Assembly: GCA_009667805.1 (NCBI GenBank)
Contig: CM019064.1
Location: forward strand, 111,264,328-111,328,327
Direction: 5' to 3'
Length of the DNA: 64,000 bases
DNA from: Leptobrachium leishanense
Taxonomy: Eukaryota > Chordata > Amphibia > Anura > Megophryidae
Under the pieces are notes generated by a model. It saw only the letters and a list, made by a program, of their open reading frames with translations, was not told where the DNA came from and ran no database searches. Below are positions 34,101 to 46,806 of this stretch, piece by piece. The translations under genes were made by a program, and so were the position numbers. The stretch's first letter is position 1, and every line of letters starts with the position of its first letter.

Positions 34101-35137
34101 CAATTGGTACTCTCTGTTACAAACCCTATTGTGTGAGTCGTTTTGTCAGAATCTTGACTTGTAATAAGAAGAAGCTGCTAACAGATATTGGAGTTACACT
34201 GAGCGCCACTGCTGGTATCCTTTCCTAGATTCCAAGTAGGGATGGGCCTAACTCGCTCGAGTTCAGTTCGCCGTCGAACCCAAACAATACCCAAAGTTCG
34301 CGTTCCTTTTCGAACATAGTTCAAATCCAATGCAAGTCAATGGGACTCGAACGTTCGTTTTTTAGAGTGCCCTCCAAGAGGGCATATATGCAAGATATTT
34401 GCCATAAAAGGTGTATGGGGGTCCGGGTAGTGCCCTGGGGGACAGGAAATAAGGAAAAAAGTTTTAAAAAAAAGTTTTTAAAGGAACAGTGAGTTTTCCG
34501 TGAAATAAGGGTTAAAAATAAAATAGAAAAATTCCTTCAAATATTGTGCCTAGGAGGTCCCGATAACCTGCCCGTGAAGTGGCAGATTTTTCGGATGTAT
34601 AGAAATATGTAAAAAACAAAAATGACATTTCAAATGACGGTAAATGGTTTTCCTTTAATCTATCCATAAACAACTGCTTGGGGCAGCAGTCTGTATGAAA
34701 AGAGGAGACATTTTAGGACACGCAGAACAAGTTTAGTGATTTTTTGGCTAAATTATTATGAAACTTATGCAGGTTTTGGATGAAAGTAACAATAGGTGCT
34801 TTAAAATTGGGCCTTTAGAGTCATTAACAGTGCCGTCACACAGTAACCCCTCTGAGGATATGAATCTGGTACAAGCATCAGTGGCAGTGCACCTAAATAT
34901 TGTGCCTTTGGTGGCAGGCAAGCAAGTGCCATCATACAGTAACCCCTCTGTGGTATTGTGGAAGAGTGCAGGGGTGGACCATGCGGTCCTATATTAAAAA
35001 GATGTGAATCTGGTACAGGCGTCAGTGGCAGTGCACTCAAATATTGTGCCTTTGGTGGCAGGCCAGCAAGTGCCATCATACAGTAACCCCTCTGTGGTAT
35101 TGTAGAAGAGTGCAGGGGTGGACCATGCGGTCCTATA

Positions 35138-36448
35138 TTAAAAAGATATGAATCTGATAAAGGCGTCAGTGCACCCAAATATTGTGCCTTTGGTGGCAGA
35201 AAGTGCCATCATACAGTAACCCCTCTGTGGTATTGTGGAAGAGTGCAGGGGTGGACCATGCGGTCCTATATTAAAAAGATATGAATCTGGTAAAGGCGTC
35301 AGTGCACCCAAATATTGTGCATGGGAATGGTTGGGAATATAATTTTTCTTACGCTGCAGCAGCTGGGGCAACAAAATCTGAGTGCGTAAATCTGCAGCTG
35401 GTGATGGGATGATGTCACATTCTGAGGGAGGACCTGGTACACCCATTACTGTAGCATCATCCCGGTCAGTGGAGGTTGGAGTTAATGACATGGCAGGACA
35501 TATAGTGGGGGTAGAGACAGGTGAGGGGGACCTATGCAAAGTGTTGCACCAACGGGATGCGAGCCAGGTGGTCATTTGTCGCCTCAAGCACGTGGTACCC
35601 AAGCGTCCGGTGTCTTTCCCATGCTTGACCCTCTTCTCACATAGCTTACAAATAGCAACGCTGCGGTTTGCTGCACATTTCGTGAAGAACTCCCAGACAG
35701 CAGAGTACCCGGACGTGTGCTGCGAGACAACAGTGCTCTGCACCGGAGCAGCTCTGACATCTGATGTCTTGGACTGGCTACGGTTGGTAATAGAGGTCGT
35801 TGTGCCTCGTTTTTGTTGTGCTTCCTCCTCCTCCTCACTTGACTCCTCTATTCGATCAGGCACCCAGGTGGAGTCAGTGACCTCATCATCGTCATCACCC
35901 GCTATCTCCTTGTCACTGGAGCCAACCTGGCAGTATGCTGCAGCTGCTGGGGCAAAATGAGTGCCAGTTGTTTGTGTGTCACTGCTGGCACCCCCTCCCT
36001 CTAGGCTAATTTTACTCCCTTCCTCAACCTCAGAGTTTGAATCAGAGCACTGGAGTTGCTGCGCAACCTCATACAGCATGTCACTGTCATTGTAGTCAAA
36101 CAATTCAGCTGACTCCTCCGTGTATGGTAGTGAGGCTACGGCAGGAGTAGCTGTGGACACGGAGGATGCATTAGATGCTTTGGCAGCTGAGGTGGACTGT
36201 GAACCACTACAAGCCTGGCTGGCAGAGGACTCGGAGGATGAGGATGGCCTGGTTAGCCAATCCACCAAATCCTATGTATGTTGCTGCTGCATAATACGGG
36301 CAGCACCAGTTAGAAAGGACAAGCGTGCCCCTGCAGAGGATGCACCATGTCCACGATGACCAGGGGCACTGCATTCCGACACAGAGGCTGCTTGCCCTCT
36401 TATCTGTGTCTGGGAGCGTCTGCCTGTCCTTTTTGGTCTTTCTGACAT
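35138..36448 (-). pseudogene. BED zinc-finger gene fragment of hAT element
   Basis: The frame starts with ATG at 36448 (MSERPKRTGRRSQ), hits one in-frame TAG at 36274-36272, and is then open for about 376 codons. After a serine-rich, acidic region (EESSEEEEEAQQ), a BED-type finger follows at about 35560-35700: AVWEFFTKCA, CKLCEKRV, then the C-terminal part, where the expected histidine reads W (MTTWL). BED fingers are the DNA-binding N-terminus of hAT transposases (known). After it the frame runs into repeat sequence (GALTPLPDSY) and ends without RNase-H-like or dimerisation domains. Confidence 0.8.
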
Positions 36449-36639
36449 GGTGAGTGATATATAGATTAAAGATATACAGAACTCTGATTCAACTCTGGTA
36501 TAAAGATTGGAGATATGCAGAACTCTGATTTAACTTTGCTATAAAGATTGGAGATATGCAGAACTCTGCTATAACTCAGCGAGACACCCTGATAGCTGGC
36601 AGCAGTGACAAGACACAGATTACCACAATTCCCAGATAT

Positions 36640-37190
36640 CTGCTAGAAGTGAGACCCCAATAGCTGTCACTGAGAAGACACAGATTACAATTCTCAGAAA
36701 TGTTATGGAAGTATGTGACACCCCCCTGATATCTGACTGTCAGTGACTGAGAAGACACGGATTACAATTCCCAGAAATTTTATGGAAGTATGTGACACCC
36801 CCTGATAGCTGACTGTCAGTGACTGAGAAGACACACTTTCCACCACCAATTCCCAGATATCTGCAAAAAGTGAGCCCCCCAAATTGCTGCTGTCACTGAC
36901 TGAGAAGACACACTTTCCACCACCAATTCCCAGATATCTGCAACAAGTGAGCCCCCCAAATTGCTGCTGTCACTGACTGAGAAGACACACTTTCCACCAC
37001 TAATTCCCAGATATCTGCAACAAGCGAGCCCCCCAACTTGCTGCGGTCACTGACTGAGAAGACACACTTTCCACCAATTCCCAGATATCTGCAACAAGTG
37101 AGCCCCCCAAATTGCTGCTGTCACTGACTGAGAAGACACACTTTCCACCAATTCCCAGATATCTGCAACAAGTGAGACCCCCCAGTAGCT
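36640..37190. repeat. Tandem repeat, 80-90-bp unit, in hAT element
   Basis: Repeated GAGAAGACACACTTTCCACC, TTCCCAGATATCTGCAACAA and GTGAGCCCCCCAAATTGC words. Preceded by three shorter GGAGATATGCAGAACTCTG repeats (36465-36570). Confidence 0.85.
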
Positions 37191-38170
37191 GTCACTGGCA
37201 GTGAGAAGACACACTGACAAAACAATCTCCTCTCACTCCTGCAGAAAAACACGTGCTGGCTGGGCTGGGTTGAAAGCCTTATATAGTGTGCTGCGGGACT
37301 TAGCTCTGTGAAAAAATTTGCCCAATCAGGACTCTGAGCCGTGATTGGCATAGTCTTGCACCTGTCTTGTGGTCAGGTCCAAGGCTCTAGCCAATTAAAA
37401 GCTTCAGGGAAGTGGAAAACTGCATTGTGGTCCATAGTGGTGCATTGTGGGCGAACTCGAGACGAACACGCGGAAATGTTCGCAGTTCACGAACTATCGA
37501 ACATGCGATGTTCGATGCGAACTCTAGAACGCATCGAACCGAACGCCCATCCCTAATTCCAAGGACCTCCATGTAGAATCTACATGTAGAATCTTTCATT
37601 GTAGATGAAAGGGGGCTTACTGTGAGATCACATAAGAGTTGTCTTGCAGGGTCAGCTAAGGGACACTGGATTTTTTTCTTTCCATCAGTCTGGCTGTGTT
37701 TGGTGGGTGCTTTCCTTGGTGCTGGAACCTATTCAGCACTAAGGAAAGCAGCCCTGCGGGGCTCTGGAGTCCCGCAGAGCTGCTGTCCTTGGTCTTGAAT
37801 AGGTTTCAGCACCAAGAACAGGGGGATTCATCCATTTCACATTCCGAAATAACTAATAAAAACAAAAATAACTAATAAAAACGAAATACGAATCGATCCG
37901 AAATACGAATTATTAATAAAAACTAAATAATGAATAGATCCGAAATACAAATTACCGATCACCCGAAATAACAAATTGATCCGAAATATGATAACATAAC
38001 GAACACATCGAAACTAATTGAAAAGCGGAACGAATCCATCCGAAACGAAAATAAATAAAAAAAATTGTTGTGCACATGTCTGGTCAGTATGACTGAAGAC
38101 AGAGATGATTCTCATGTACCAGTCTAGGATGCAATAGTCAGAAAAGAATCCGTCAGTATTATCTTTTAAC

Positions 38171-38379
38171 CGGCTGGGTGGAATACAGGTAACACCACTG
38201 CTCTACGTGGAGAGAGCCTGTGGAGTCATCGGTTCGATCCCAGCGAGCAACCTCTCCACTAAGTGTCCTTGGGCAAGACACCAAACGGACCGATACACAC
38301 TCGCCACCCAGGACATACTTGAAAATTAGAGAAATCTCAATGTATCCTTCCTGGTACAATCCTTTCTCCAAAAAAAAAA
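38171..38379 (+). mobile_element. tRNA-headed SINE, copy 2
   Basis: CGGCTGGGTGGAATACAGG head, B box GGTTCGATCC (38231-38240), TTGGGCAAGACACCAAACGG middle, AATCTCAATGTATCCTTCC tail and A9. It is the best-preserved copy. Confidence 0.75.
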
Positions 38380-38847
38380 TTACTTTCTATTACAAGTTAC
38401 GTTTTAATTCATTACCATACATTGTTATTTCCTTTGTCCCATAACAGATATGTATGTTCTATACTTCGGCATTAGTGACTTATGGCACAAAAAATTTATA
38501 TAGTAACGTGGTTAATCAGTAAGAGACAGTGTATGTCAAATTTGCAAACAATTGCAGAAATCTGAGATGTTGCAATAATGACAAACACCGGCATTTCAAA
38601 AAAAGAAAAATCCAAGCAGCCACAGGTAAAGCTTCGCAATGAAACTTTTACTGCTGTTGATTGGATTTTCCTTTTTTGAATCATCTGAGTTTGTCGCAAT
38701 TGCAACAACAGTGATTTTCAGCGATGGTGACAACTTCAGCAAACACCGGTACTTTCTGACTATCCCCCTAATTATCCGACTGACTATATTATTTGCATAA
38801 TATGAAATAGCCAACCTAAAAGTTAAAAATAACATAGTTATAATGAC

Positions 38848-39032
38848 CTGCGTGATGGTTTGCCAACTGCTTGCATCATCTTCACTTGGATGGATGCCAT
38901 AATTCCATCGTCTCTGCACAACATAGATCACTGGCTCTACTGAAATGTTAAATTTCGAAGACCATCTAATATCGAGATTTCCAGGATGTGGCTCACTGAA
39001 TGTCAGTTCTTTCCTTGGCTTCAAAGGGACAC
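38848..39032 (-). CDS. ANOS1: ANOS1 exon: FN3-1, first half
   Basis: This 185-base exon (phase 1 in, phase 0 out) has acceptor gtcttttag and donor CAG|gtcatt; the donor is weaker than the others. It encodes 61 residues beginning [11 protein letters not shown] and ending SSWQTITQ. This is the A-to-C/D strand half of the first FN3 domain, which with the WAP domain forms the minimal FGFR1- and heparin-interacting part of anosmin-1 (known). Visible landmarks are the IRWSSKFN strand with an NIS glycosylation sequon, the [12 protein letters not shown] core strand, and the acidic SEDD loop. The arginine-rich RKEL and QRRW patches fit a heparan-sulfate-binding surface. The second half of the domain is 12.8 kb downstream. 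Confidence 0.97.
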
Positions 39033-42001
39033 CTAAAAGACAGAAAACAGACTATCATATAAATTATATCCTCATCACGTCCAATGAGCAGGTATTAAAG
39101 CAAAGAGGTTACATTCAGAGGCTGAAAAGTCTGATACCAATTTTTGTAATAGTTCCTCTCCTAATTATGACTCATTAGGATAAAAATAGAACAATTTAAA
39201 AAGACATCATGAAAGACAACCTTCCGATTGGTTAAATTATCTAAATTAACAAATTAGGCTTTATCAAAGGTATGGCTCATCTGTTCTTTTCCTTAGTTTC
39301 TCTTTATGTCACAAATGATTACCTCAACGATTATTTTTATATTTTACATTCCTTGATTGTCCTTTTCCTTCCGACATACATGCTCATGATAAATAATAAA
39401 TCATGTGGCATTACATTCCCAAACAAGTTACAATTTTGGTTGCAACCAAATATACCACAACATAGCGCAAATACGTTTGTTCATTATTATTTTGCATTAT
39501 TTTCTTTCTTAAATTGCTTATTTTTTATTTTATTTTATTTATTTGATTAGAAATAGTGGGTGTTTTTTTGTCTGTTCTGTTTTTATTCGGTTCAACATTG
39601 TTGGATGAAGACACTTTTCTTTTACAAGCTCTTAACATTTTAAATGTTTGTTAAACCTATACCACTTCTACATATATTTTGAGAAAAAAGACTCAATAAA
39701 ATATGTAGCTAACAAGTTTAACATTACATAGAAATACGATGAACTGTCATTTTAAATTTGTTCTTTTTCTTAATCAATTCTTAATTGTGATGTGCAATAA
39801 TTCAGCAATTTGCATGTTCAGAAATGATACATCTGTTTACCATTAAAGTACATTGGATGCACTTGATTGGGACTTAGTAACTCAACCTCACTCTGTTGTG
39901 TAATTGTCAGCAGATGGACTCTTGAAGCACCAGGGAGGTGAGCAAGTGCATTTTAGTTTACTTCTGTAGAGCGGCGAACCATGAAATCCAAAACCAGATG
40001 CATGGAACCTACGATTTATCAGTATGGTTCTTTATATTGTGTAAATGATTCGTTTCTTTTAAACTACTCAAAAAAACAGTTCCTGAATCATGTACGAATT
40101 GATGGAAAGAAACATTATTTATATATTTCAAAAGTTTCTTTACTTTATCATTTATAAAAAATATGATATTAGAAACAGCCTCTGCTTATTATCATCGCTT
40201 TATCTTCCATCACATAATATAAACTTATTCAAAGATATTCTCTACATCATTGCATATTATAGTTTGGGAATGCAGAGATAAGCAACACGTCGCTGCCATA
40301 GCAATAGAAAAAGTAGCTCAAACGTTCTGGTGTTCATTTTGAAATCTGGGAGTGCTCAAGAATGATATATGATGTAAGTTAAGATGTGACAAAAGAATGA
40401 TGGAATTTATAGGCATATGATGGATGACTGAGGTGAAAGGAAAGGGGCATGTAATAGTTGGCTGGGTTGGAAGAGATGATGGTGACCAGAGAGGATGGGT
40501 GGATAAAGGAAAGGTGAGCGGGAGAAATAAGATGATAAATGGATTAGGAAAAGGAGGAGCGGTAATGAAGGCCTGAAGCACCTAAAGCGTAGGGCCCTTA
40601 AATTGCCTCTGATGCCAGGACGCAGGGAGGATTTTTCTAGAAGGGTTTGCAGTGTGTGTGGAGATTGAGCGGGAGTGGGGTGGGAGGAGTTACCAGGAGG
40701 GTACTTAAGGTGCGTGTGGAGAGGCTCTGCGTGCCTTTTTCTCCTGAGGTAGAGCTGTGAAAATCCCCACCCTCCCTCCCTGTTTTATTTAATTCCAGGT
40801 TGGGTTAGTTTTTCGGTAGATTATTAGTTTTGTTGGGCTCCTTTTGTCACGGCGGGCTTGTAGGCAGTGCTGGCTAGGGGTTCCTTTTTATTTAGGATAA
40901 TTTTGGTCAGATGGTTGGGAGTTGGGAAGTTTTTGTGGTTGGTTGGTTTGGAGGTGTGTTGTGGTTGTGGGGAGTCCTCTTTCAGCACTGGGTTATTGTT
41001 TTATTTTTGTTATGGAAATTTTTATGTCATGGTGGTGGGTTTATTGTGTGGAGTTTTTAGCTGTGGCCTATATATATATTATTCCACAGTTATGTGTTTG
41101 TGTATTTTTGAGTATTTATTGTCTCCCTGCATATGACTCGGTCATCAGTAGGCGACTTATGACAGCTATAGGTTGGAGAAAAGGCTAGAGAAGATGTATG
41201 GCATATGATACGACTGATGGCTGTCAACGGAGAGGAAGAATTATGGAAAGGAGAGAAAAGATTTAACAGGATTTAAAAAGTTTGCCATTGGGGAGGGTAA
41301 AACAGAAGTAGTTATATAGATGTAGGGGTATGGAGAATGGATTGTTGGGTAGGGTGCTGCATGTGGTTTACAGCTGAGGAGAGTGAAGCATTGCAGATGA
41401 TGGATGTGGACATAGGAAAAAGGGAGAGGCTGAAGATAAAAATTTGAAAAAGTTGGAAGGGAAGACGGCTATATAGCTAAAACTTGTGAAGGTTGAAGTC
41501 CCATAAAGAATGTTTGGAGAGGGATTCATTCTCCAGGTACTCTGCAATGAGATACATTGTCTGCAGTGAGTAGGCAATTCACTGTCACGGGGACACCACC
41601 ACAAGCCGAGGTGGGGCCCCATAATACGTGGATAGGAGCCTAAAAGGCAGGAGTGCTGCTGGCTGAATAGCCGACATGACTCAGCACAAACCAGAAAGGC
41701 AAAGCAAGGGTTAAGGAGAATGTCAAAACCACAGACACTCAGCAGCACAAAAAGGAAACCCTAATCTCAGAACCAGTCCTTGAAGTAGCCGGATCTACTG
41801 CTAAGGGAATAGTTTGGCTGGGTAAAGCAACACAAAATAAACCACACAGGAGCAAGGAAGGGGAAAAGCTAAAAGGAACATCCAAAATAATTTTTTGACA
41901 AGGACAAGGCAACTGGAGGTACAGACAGACGGAAAACAGGGAACTAAAAATAAACCAAACAAAACATATAAAAGAAAAAGTAACAGATCAAATACAGGCA
42001 G

Positions 42002-42787
42002 TAGACTTGTGCACTGATTTTTTTTTCGGCTCGATTCGGTTCGTTCGGATTTTGTAAATTTTCGTTTCGGCCGATTTCCGTTTCGGTTCGTTTCGTTTTC
42101 GTTTCATTTTTCGTATCGACTTTTTCGTAATTTCGGAAATTTTTGTGTTTTTCGGAACGTCTGTTCTCTTCGTTTCAAAGTGTCTATTTGTTTTGACGTA
42201 AACTAATGGTTTTTCGGATCCGATTTCTGCCGATACAATAATTCTGTCGATACGATAATTTTGCCATTGAGATTTCTCATGTTTTACAAGAAGGATACAT
42301 TGAGATTTCTCCGGTTTTCCAGGAAGGATACATTGAGATTTCTCTGGTTTTCTAAGAAGGATACATTGAGATTTCTCTGGTTTTCCAGGAAGGCTACATT
42401 GAGATTTCTCTGGTTTTACAAGAAGGATACATTGAGATTTCTCTGGTTTTACAAGAAGGATACATTGAGATTTCTCTGGTTTTACAAGGATACATTGAGA
42501 TGGGAATGATACAAAATTACAGAATCAGCGATACAACCAAAAAATACGTTGTCCGAAATTACTGAAATGGAGCCGAAATTACGAATGGGAACGAAAATGA
42601 TTTTCGATTTTACACATTTCTAGTCCATTCGAAAATTCCGAACAAATTTTCGTTTCGTTTCGTAATTTTTTTCGGATCTGCCGTTTTCGGATCTGAAAAT
42701 TTTCGGTAAATCGTCCGAATCCGAATGCACGAATCGGGAAATTTCGTGAAAATTACAAAATTCCGAAACCCGAAACGCACATCCCTA
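42002..42787. mobile_element. hAT MITE with internal tandem array
   Basis: The ends TAGACTTGTGC and GCACATCCCTA are inverted. ACAGGCAG flanks both sides (41994-42001, 42788-42795). TTTTTCGG-rich sequence surrounds a 33-bp tandem array. It is a sister of 23113-23694, which lacks the array. Confidence 0.9.
42266..42496. repeat. 33-bp tandem repeat, 7 copies, SINE-derived
   Basis: The unit starts ATTGAGATTTCTCTGG and ends CAGGAAGGATAC. The same words, inverted, form the 3' tail of the SINEs at 3364 and 38171. Since 33 is divisible by three, an artificial repeated peptide frame stays open. Confidence 0.9.
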
Positions 42788-45206
42788 ACAGGCAGCAGGA
42801 AAGGCAAAATAACAGGCAGCAAAATGGCCCTTATAACAGAGCCCAGCAGAATGGGAAAGACTGGCTTATAAAGGAGATGGTCAGTGCTATCTGGATCAGG
42901 TGGTCAAAGACCCAGCAGGCTGAGGCTACAGGGAAATCCTGGACCGGAAACTACTGTGGGATGAAGAAGACAGTGGTAAGAGCTGGCCCGGATCAGCTCA
43001 CCTATAGGGTTCAGGGCTGAAAACATGACATTCCTGTTCATTTATCAAACATTACATAAAAGCAGGGCTGGTCTCGCAACATGCTAGAGCTGGGAATGGA
43101 ATTCATGCAATCCTTACAGGATCCTCATTCATCAAGTGAGTGACTACAAGAGTGCAAAGTTTATTCGCTGGTGCCCCCATATCTCCTATCACATGCTTAT
43201 AACCAGGTGTGACGAAACGGCCGCTGCAATGTTTATTTGCATTTATTTTTCTTTACAGTTTGTCTCTGTATATAGTGTAGAGTGCTGTGTGATGTGCTAT
43301 GCTGTTGTCAAAGTGTGTATCTGTGTGTTACAGTTATAAGTTGTTATATTTTGCACTCACAAAACAGTAGGAGAGGACCCTGCTCAAGAGCTTGCAATCT
43401 AACCTTTTGTCTGCTTCCACCCCCCCTGTAAGTAATGGATTCCTTTGTCTTCACATGCTCCCATCAACCCACACCTTCCCCCAGCAACAAGTCAATCACA
43501 AGATTGTTATCTGACTCCAGCCATTGTTCCACAGCTGGGTGTGGGTGTCCATTGTTTCTGTACCTGAAAACCTGTAAATAAAGCATTCTACAGTTGGTGT
43601 TCCATCTGCAAAGACTTCTCTCACAGTTTATGTGTCGGCTATTCTGTGTGTGAGTACGATCACCTCCTAATTTCAGCGGAAAGGAGCGCCTGGGGTACCA
43701 GGATCCTTAACACCAGGGAATTCAAGCGTCAGTTTGTAACAGTTAAAAACCTTGCACCAGGGAAAAATCAATACGATTTGCCCTCATATATGGGGATTGA
43801 GTTCCACATGCCCTTCATGATGCAAAATATAGAGCATATTAGAAACAAAAAAGATTATGCAGTCTATAAAATCTATAGGGTAAAATGTTTTTCTCTTTTA
43901 TTACAACTTTTAGTGTGATATAAGTCACTCAGGTTTTTGGCAGGACTAAGTCCCTGCAGCCCTCTGAAACCTCTCTGGAGCAAAGGCATTTAGGGTATGG
44001 CTACCACTCAATTTACAATACATGGACCAGTTCATACAGGGTCGTTTTAACTTATAATATGACATTATATATTTTCTATATCTATATTCTATATATTTTT
44101 TTAGGCTACAAGTTATCTGCATAATCCATCTAGAGAATACTCTACAAGAAGTTAAAAAATAACTCCCAATGGTCTTTTAAGGTGAAACAATAGCTCTATC
44201 TCTAAAAGGGTGGCGTTGTTTCTGTGTATGTAATTTAGACCTTCACAATCAGGTTCCTTACAGGAAATCTGTAAACTTAGATTCCATCTTCCCACACTAA
44301 TTAGCACATGTCCGCTTAATTAAAGTAGAGATTCAAGGTAGATATAAACTAGAGCGCTTTCTGACTACATTAAATGCAGAGTAAACAAGCATTTCTGAAC
44401 TTCTGAAAGACAAAAGCTCCAAATCAATTAAAAATATTGTTTACAGAATGAAAAGAAGAAATTGCATATTTTGAATTAAATTAATTTCTACTCTTATAGT
44501 TTTCTGTTGGTGGGTGCTGCCTCGCACCATGTTTTAAAAAGTAAGCCTTAAGTATGAAAATAAGACATGGTGGACGCTCTCCCACTATAAACTTATTTTT
44601 TCTCCGTAATTATAATATAAACAAATGTGTGTTTTCCTGTCATGTAAAAAGCATTTAAATAGGCCTTCCGTTGGAATGTTGCTTTTCCTACATACGAATT
44701 AGTTAGTGATGGTATGTGTCAGCATGCTCCAGTTAGACCAATATACACTGCCAGATGTGGAGATATCATTAATGCTATTAAGCTAAGTATTTCCTTTAAT
44801 TCATCATGTAATGAAAGAGTGAGGTGTGTGCATTTGCTCTCTACATTGTGAACAATGAAAGCCCTGCAGTAGAATAATGACTTGTTTAATCTATCTCTAA
44901 CTACTATTTTTAAATCCAGAAGTGTTTGACTTTAAACACACATATGTCTCCATTAAAGTCTTCATTTACTCTCCAGTATCAGTAGTAGAAAATAAAAGAG
45001 TAACAACTAAATTACAATCAAACTCCTATCCTCAGGTAAAACTCATCTGCTCCAGAGAAGCCTTTCATTTGATGCACATCCTGCTGTGAAGGCCAAACAA
45101 TGGTTTAATGTCAACTACTCAAGGAGCATTTGTTCCTCCGAAAAGAATTAGGGCATTTAACTCACTGAGTACATTTGTGCACCTGTGACTTTCTCAGTGT
45201 GGGAGT

Positions 45207-45275
45207 TATTATTATGATCATACTTTATTTATATAGCGCCACATATTTCCGTAGCGCTTTACAAGATCTGTGTAC
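45207..45275 (-). mobile_element. L2-like LINE tail fragment
   Basis: On the minus strand: TTGTAAAGCGCTACGGAAAT then GTGGCGCTATATAAATAAAG and AATAATAA-like sequence, the same tail type as at 1797 and 54063. Confidence 0.7.
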
Positions 45276-45633
45276 AAGATAGCATAGTGATCACTTCTCT
45301 CTTCTAAATACCTAGTTAAAAGATGAACACGTCAAAAAAATTCAACAAATAAGTAAAGGGCAAGCACAATGTTCGGATTATTTAAAAACTAAGAAAAATT
45401 ACAACTTGCAAATTAAATGGTAAAAATCTAATCAATTTAACTTATTGACCATAGTCAATTCTCCAATAAATTCTATTTTCGGAATTTAAAATGTTGACTT
45501 TTTCAACAAGTAATAAATAAATGTCTTGTACTTTATGGAGCATAGATCTAAAAAGTTTGTAACGGATTTCCAGGATTTAATAACTTCTTGAAGTACGTTT
45601 CTGGTGACATTCTCAAAAACTAAAAAAGTCATA

Positions 45634-45820
45634 CAGGTCTATTCACTAAAATGTGAGACTCGGGAGAATTGTCAGGAGAAGATAACAATCTAGACCAAAT
45701 AGCAGATTTGGAAAGTGAGATAAATGGGAGAATCTGAATTTTTCTGGTTTGGCCATTTCAACCTGGATTTTTCACTTCTCCAGTCATTCTCCGGAGTTTC
45801 ACCTTTATTGAATAGACCTG
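45634..45820. mobile_element. Palindromic MITE, CAGGTCTATTCACTAAA ends
   Basis: The right end is inverted: TTTATTGAATAGACCTG. It shares the central AAATAGC/GGTTTGGCC sequence with 48101-48281 and, more distantly, 27404-27594. A TA duplication is plausible. Confidence 0.7.
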
Positions 45821-45922
45821 TTAGTTTTGATTTTGACAGTAGTTTACATATGGTCTGGGGTTTTGAAGAAGCAGACCCTTATAACAAAATTTATAATCGT
45901 TTTTAAATAGATAAGACATACA

Positions 45923-46104
45923 CAGGGTTATTTAGAGAGCGATGAAAAGCAGAAGAATGACTAGAGAATGGAAAATTCTACGTCAAAATAGCCAAACCAG
46001 AAAAATTCTCCCATGCATCTCAATTCTCAAATCGGCTATTTTGACCTAGAATTTTCCATTCTCCAGTCAATCTCCTGCTTTTCACCTCTCTCTGAATAAC
46101 CCTG
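45923..46104. mobile_element. Palindromic MITE, CAGGGTTATTTAGAG ends
   Basis: Inverted end CTCTGAATAACCCTG. It is a close relative of 27404-27594 (TCAAAATAGCCAAACCAGAA shared). Confidence 0.75.
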
Positions 46105-46583
46105 ATAGTTACATTTCTAATCTGATTTCTTGATTTACTGTCCTATGGTTTTTTAGTAATTATGTTTTTTCAAGCCTTTAAGTATATCACAGCGGATTCT
46201 CCACTGTAGGAAAAGCTGATTTCCTTTTTGTTGTGTAGTGACATAAATGAAATTCTTAATTTTAATGTCCATGTATATCACTAATAAATGAATCCAGTTA
46301 ATTTCTAGCCGGCTCTACAACTGTTTTGTTTTATCAACAATGAGTGATTTCCCATTCTGTGTCTAATTCACTAAGCACAGCCGCACATTTAACGATTTCC
46401 ACCAAATTCTATGCTTGACAATCAGTTTCTTTTATTCAACATAATTTTTTCTGACACTAAATACATGATAAGCGCATTACTGGGTGGCTGGAACAACAAT
46501 AATTAGGTTGCAGCGGAAACTCTTGTGTTACACTTCCCATAGACTGATTTGAATGTGTAATAGCTTTTTATGACAAATCATAC

Positions 46584-46806
46584 CTTTGTAGAGATTTTTA
46601 GGTACTTGGCATGTATGACCACATCCGTTGGAACAACACTTTTTCACCCCAGAACATTCATTATCTGCATCACAACTTTCAACACAAGCAGCGGCAAATC
46701 CACTGGCTTTTTCTGGAGCCGGACAGTCTCCTTGCTTCACCGACAAGACAGATTTGAGAAACTCACAGCTGGTTAGACATTCATGGTGCTTCTTGGGAAA
46801 CAGAGG
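46584..46806 (-). CDS. ANOS1: ANOS1 exon: WAP (four-disulfide core) domain
   Basis: This 223-base exon encodes 74 codons plus one base (phase 0 in, phase 1 out). The acceptor is aactcctag and the donor AAAG|gtatga. It opens [16 protein letters not shown], finishing the cysteine-rich region. It then carries a whey acidic protein domain, starting at [13 protein letters not shown], with all eight cysteines of the four-disulfide core, including the adjacent CC pair and the closing NGCGHTC. It ends NLYK plus the first base of a glycine codon completed in the next exon. In human anosmin-1, cysteine substitutions in this domain cause Kallmann syndrome (known), and no cysteine is lost here. The WAP domain resembles antiproteases, but the splice borders show it is one module of ANOS1. 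Confidence 0.97.

Larger units (their letters stand above)
34237..37555 (-). mobile_element. hAT transposon, 3.3 kb, exact 8-bp TSD
   Basis: The ends TAGGGATGGGC and GCCCATCCCTA are inverted. ATTCCAAG flanks both sides (34229-34236, 37556-37563). It holds a minus-strand BED-finger gene fragment, about three copies of a 134-145-bp repeat (34850-35320) and about eight copies of an 80-90-bp repeat (36640-37190). No catalytic hAT transposase domain remains, so it depends on a helper. Confidence 0.92.
26087..38847 (-). other. ANOS1 intron (12761 bp)
   Basis: Besides the elements listed, 26603-27403, 31640-34228 and 37640-38170 show no gene. 31640-34228 is AT-rich and free of evident repeats, the longest quiet block here. 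37842-38045 is a degenerate array of CCGAAATACGAAT-type words related to the 23113 MITE. Confidence 0.75.
41583..43030. mobile_element. Possible LTR-like element hosting a hAT MITE
   Basis: It begins TGTCACGGGG and ends AACATGACA, resembling TG...CA termini, but the flanks TTCAC and TTCCT match poorly. The hAT MITE 42002-42787 is inserted in it. No protein coding is recognisable. It could also be another repeat type. Confidence 0.3.
39033..46583 (-). other. ANOS1 intron (7551 bp)
   Basis: 39033-40560 is plain AT-rich sequence. 40600-41580 is GT-rich, then GA-rich, with no gene or clear repeat family. 41583-43030 is repeat-derived. 43031-45200 shows nothing recognisable. 45200-46110 holds an L2 tail and two palindromic MITEs. 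Confidence 0.75.

Noticed and set aside
40867..41188. Hydrophobic frames in GT-rich DNA as a membrane protein
   Set aside because: Two overlapping frames with skewed base content and no conserved motif; likely chance.
46528..46806. Stand-alone WAP antiprotease gene
   Set aside because: It has acceptor and donor sites and phases that fit the neighbouring ANOS1 exons, and no signal peptide.
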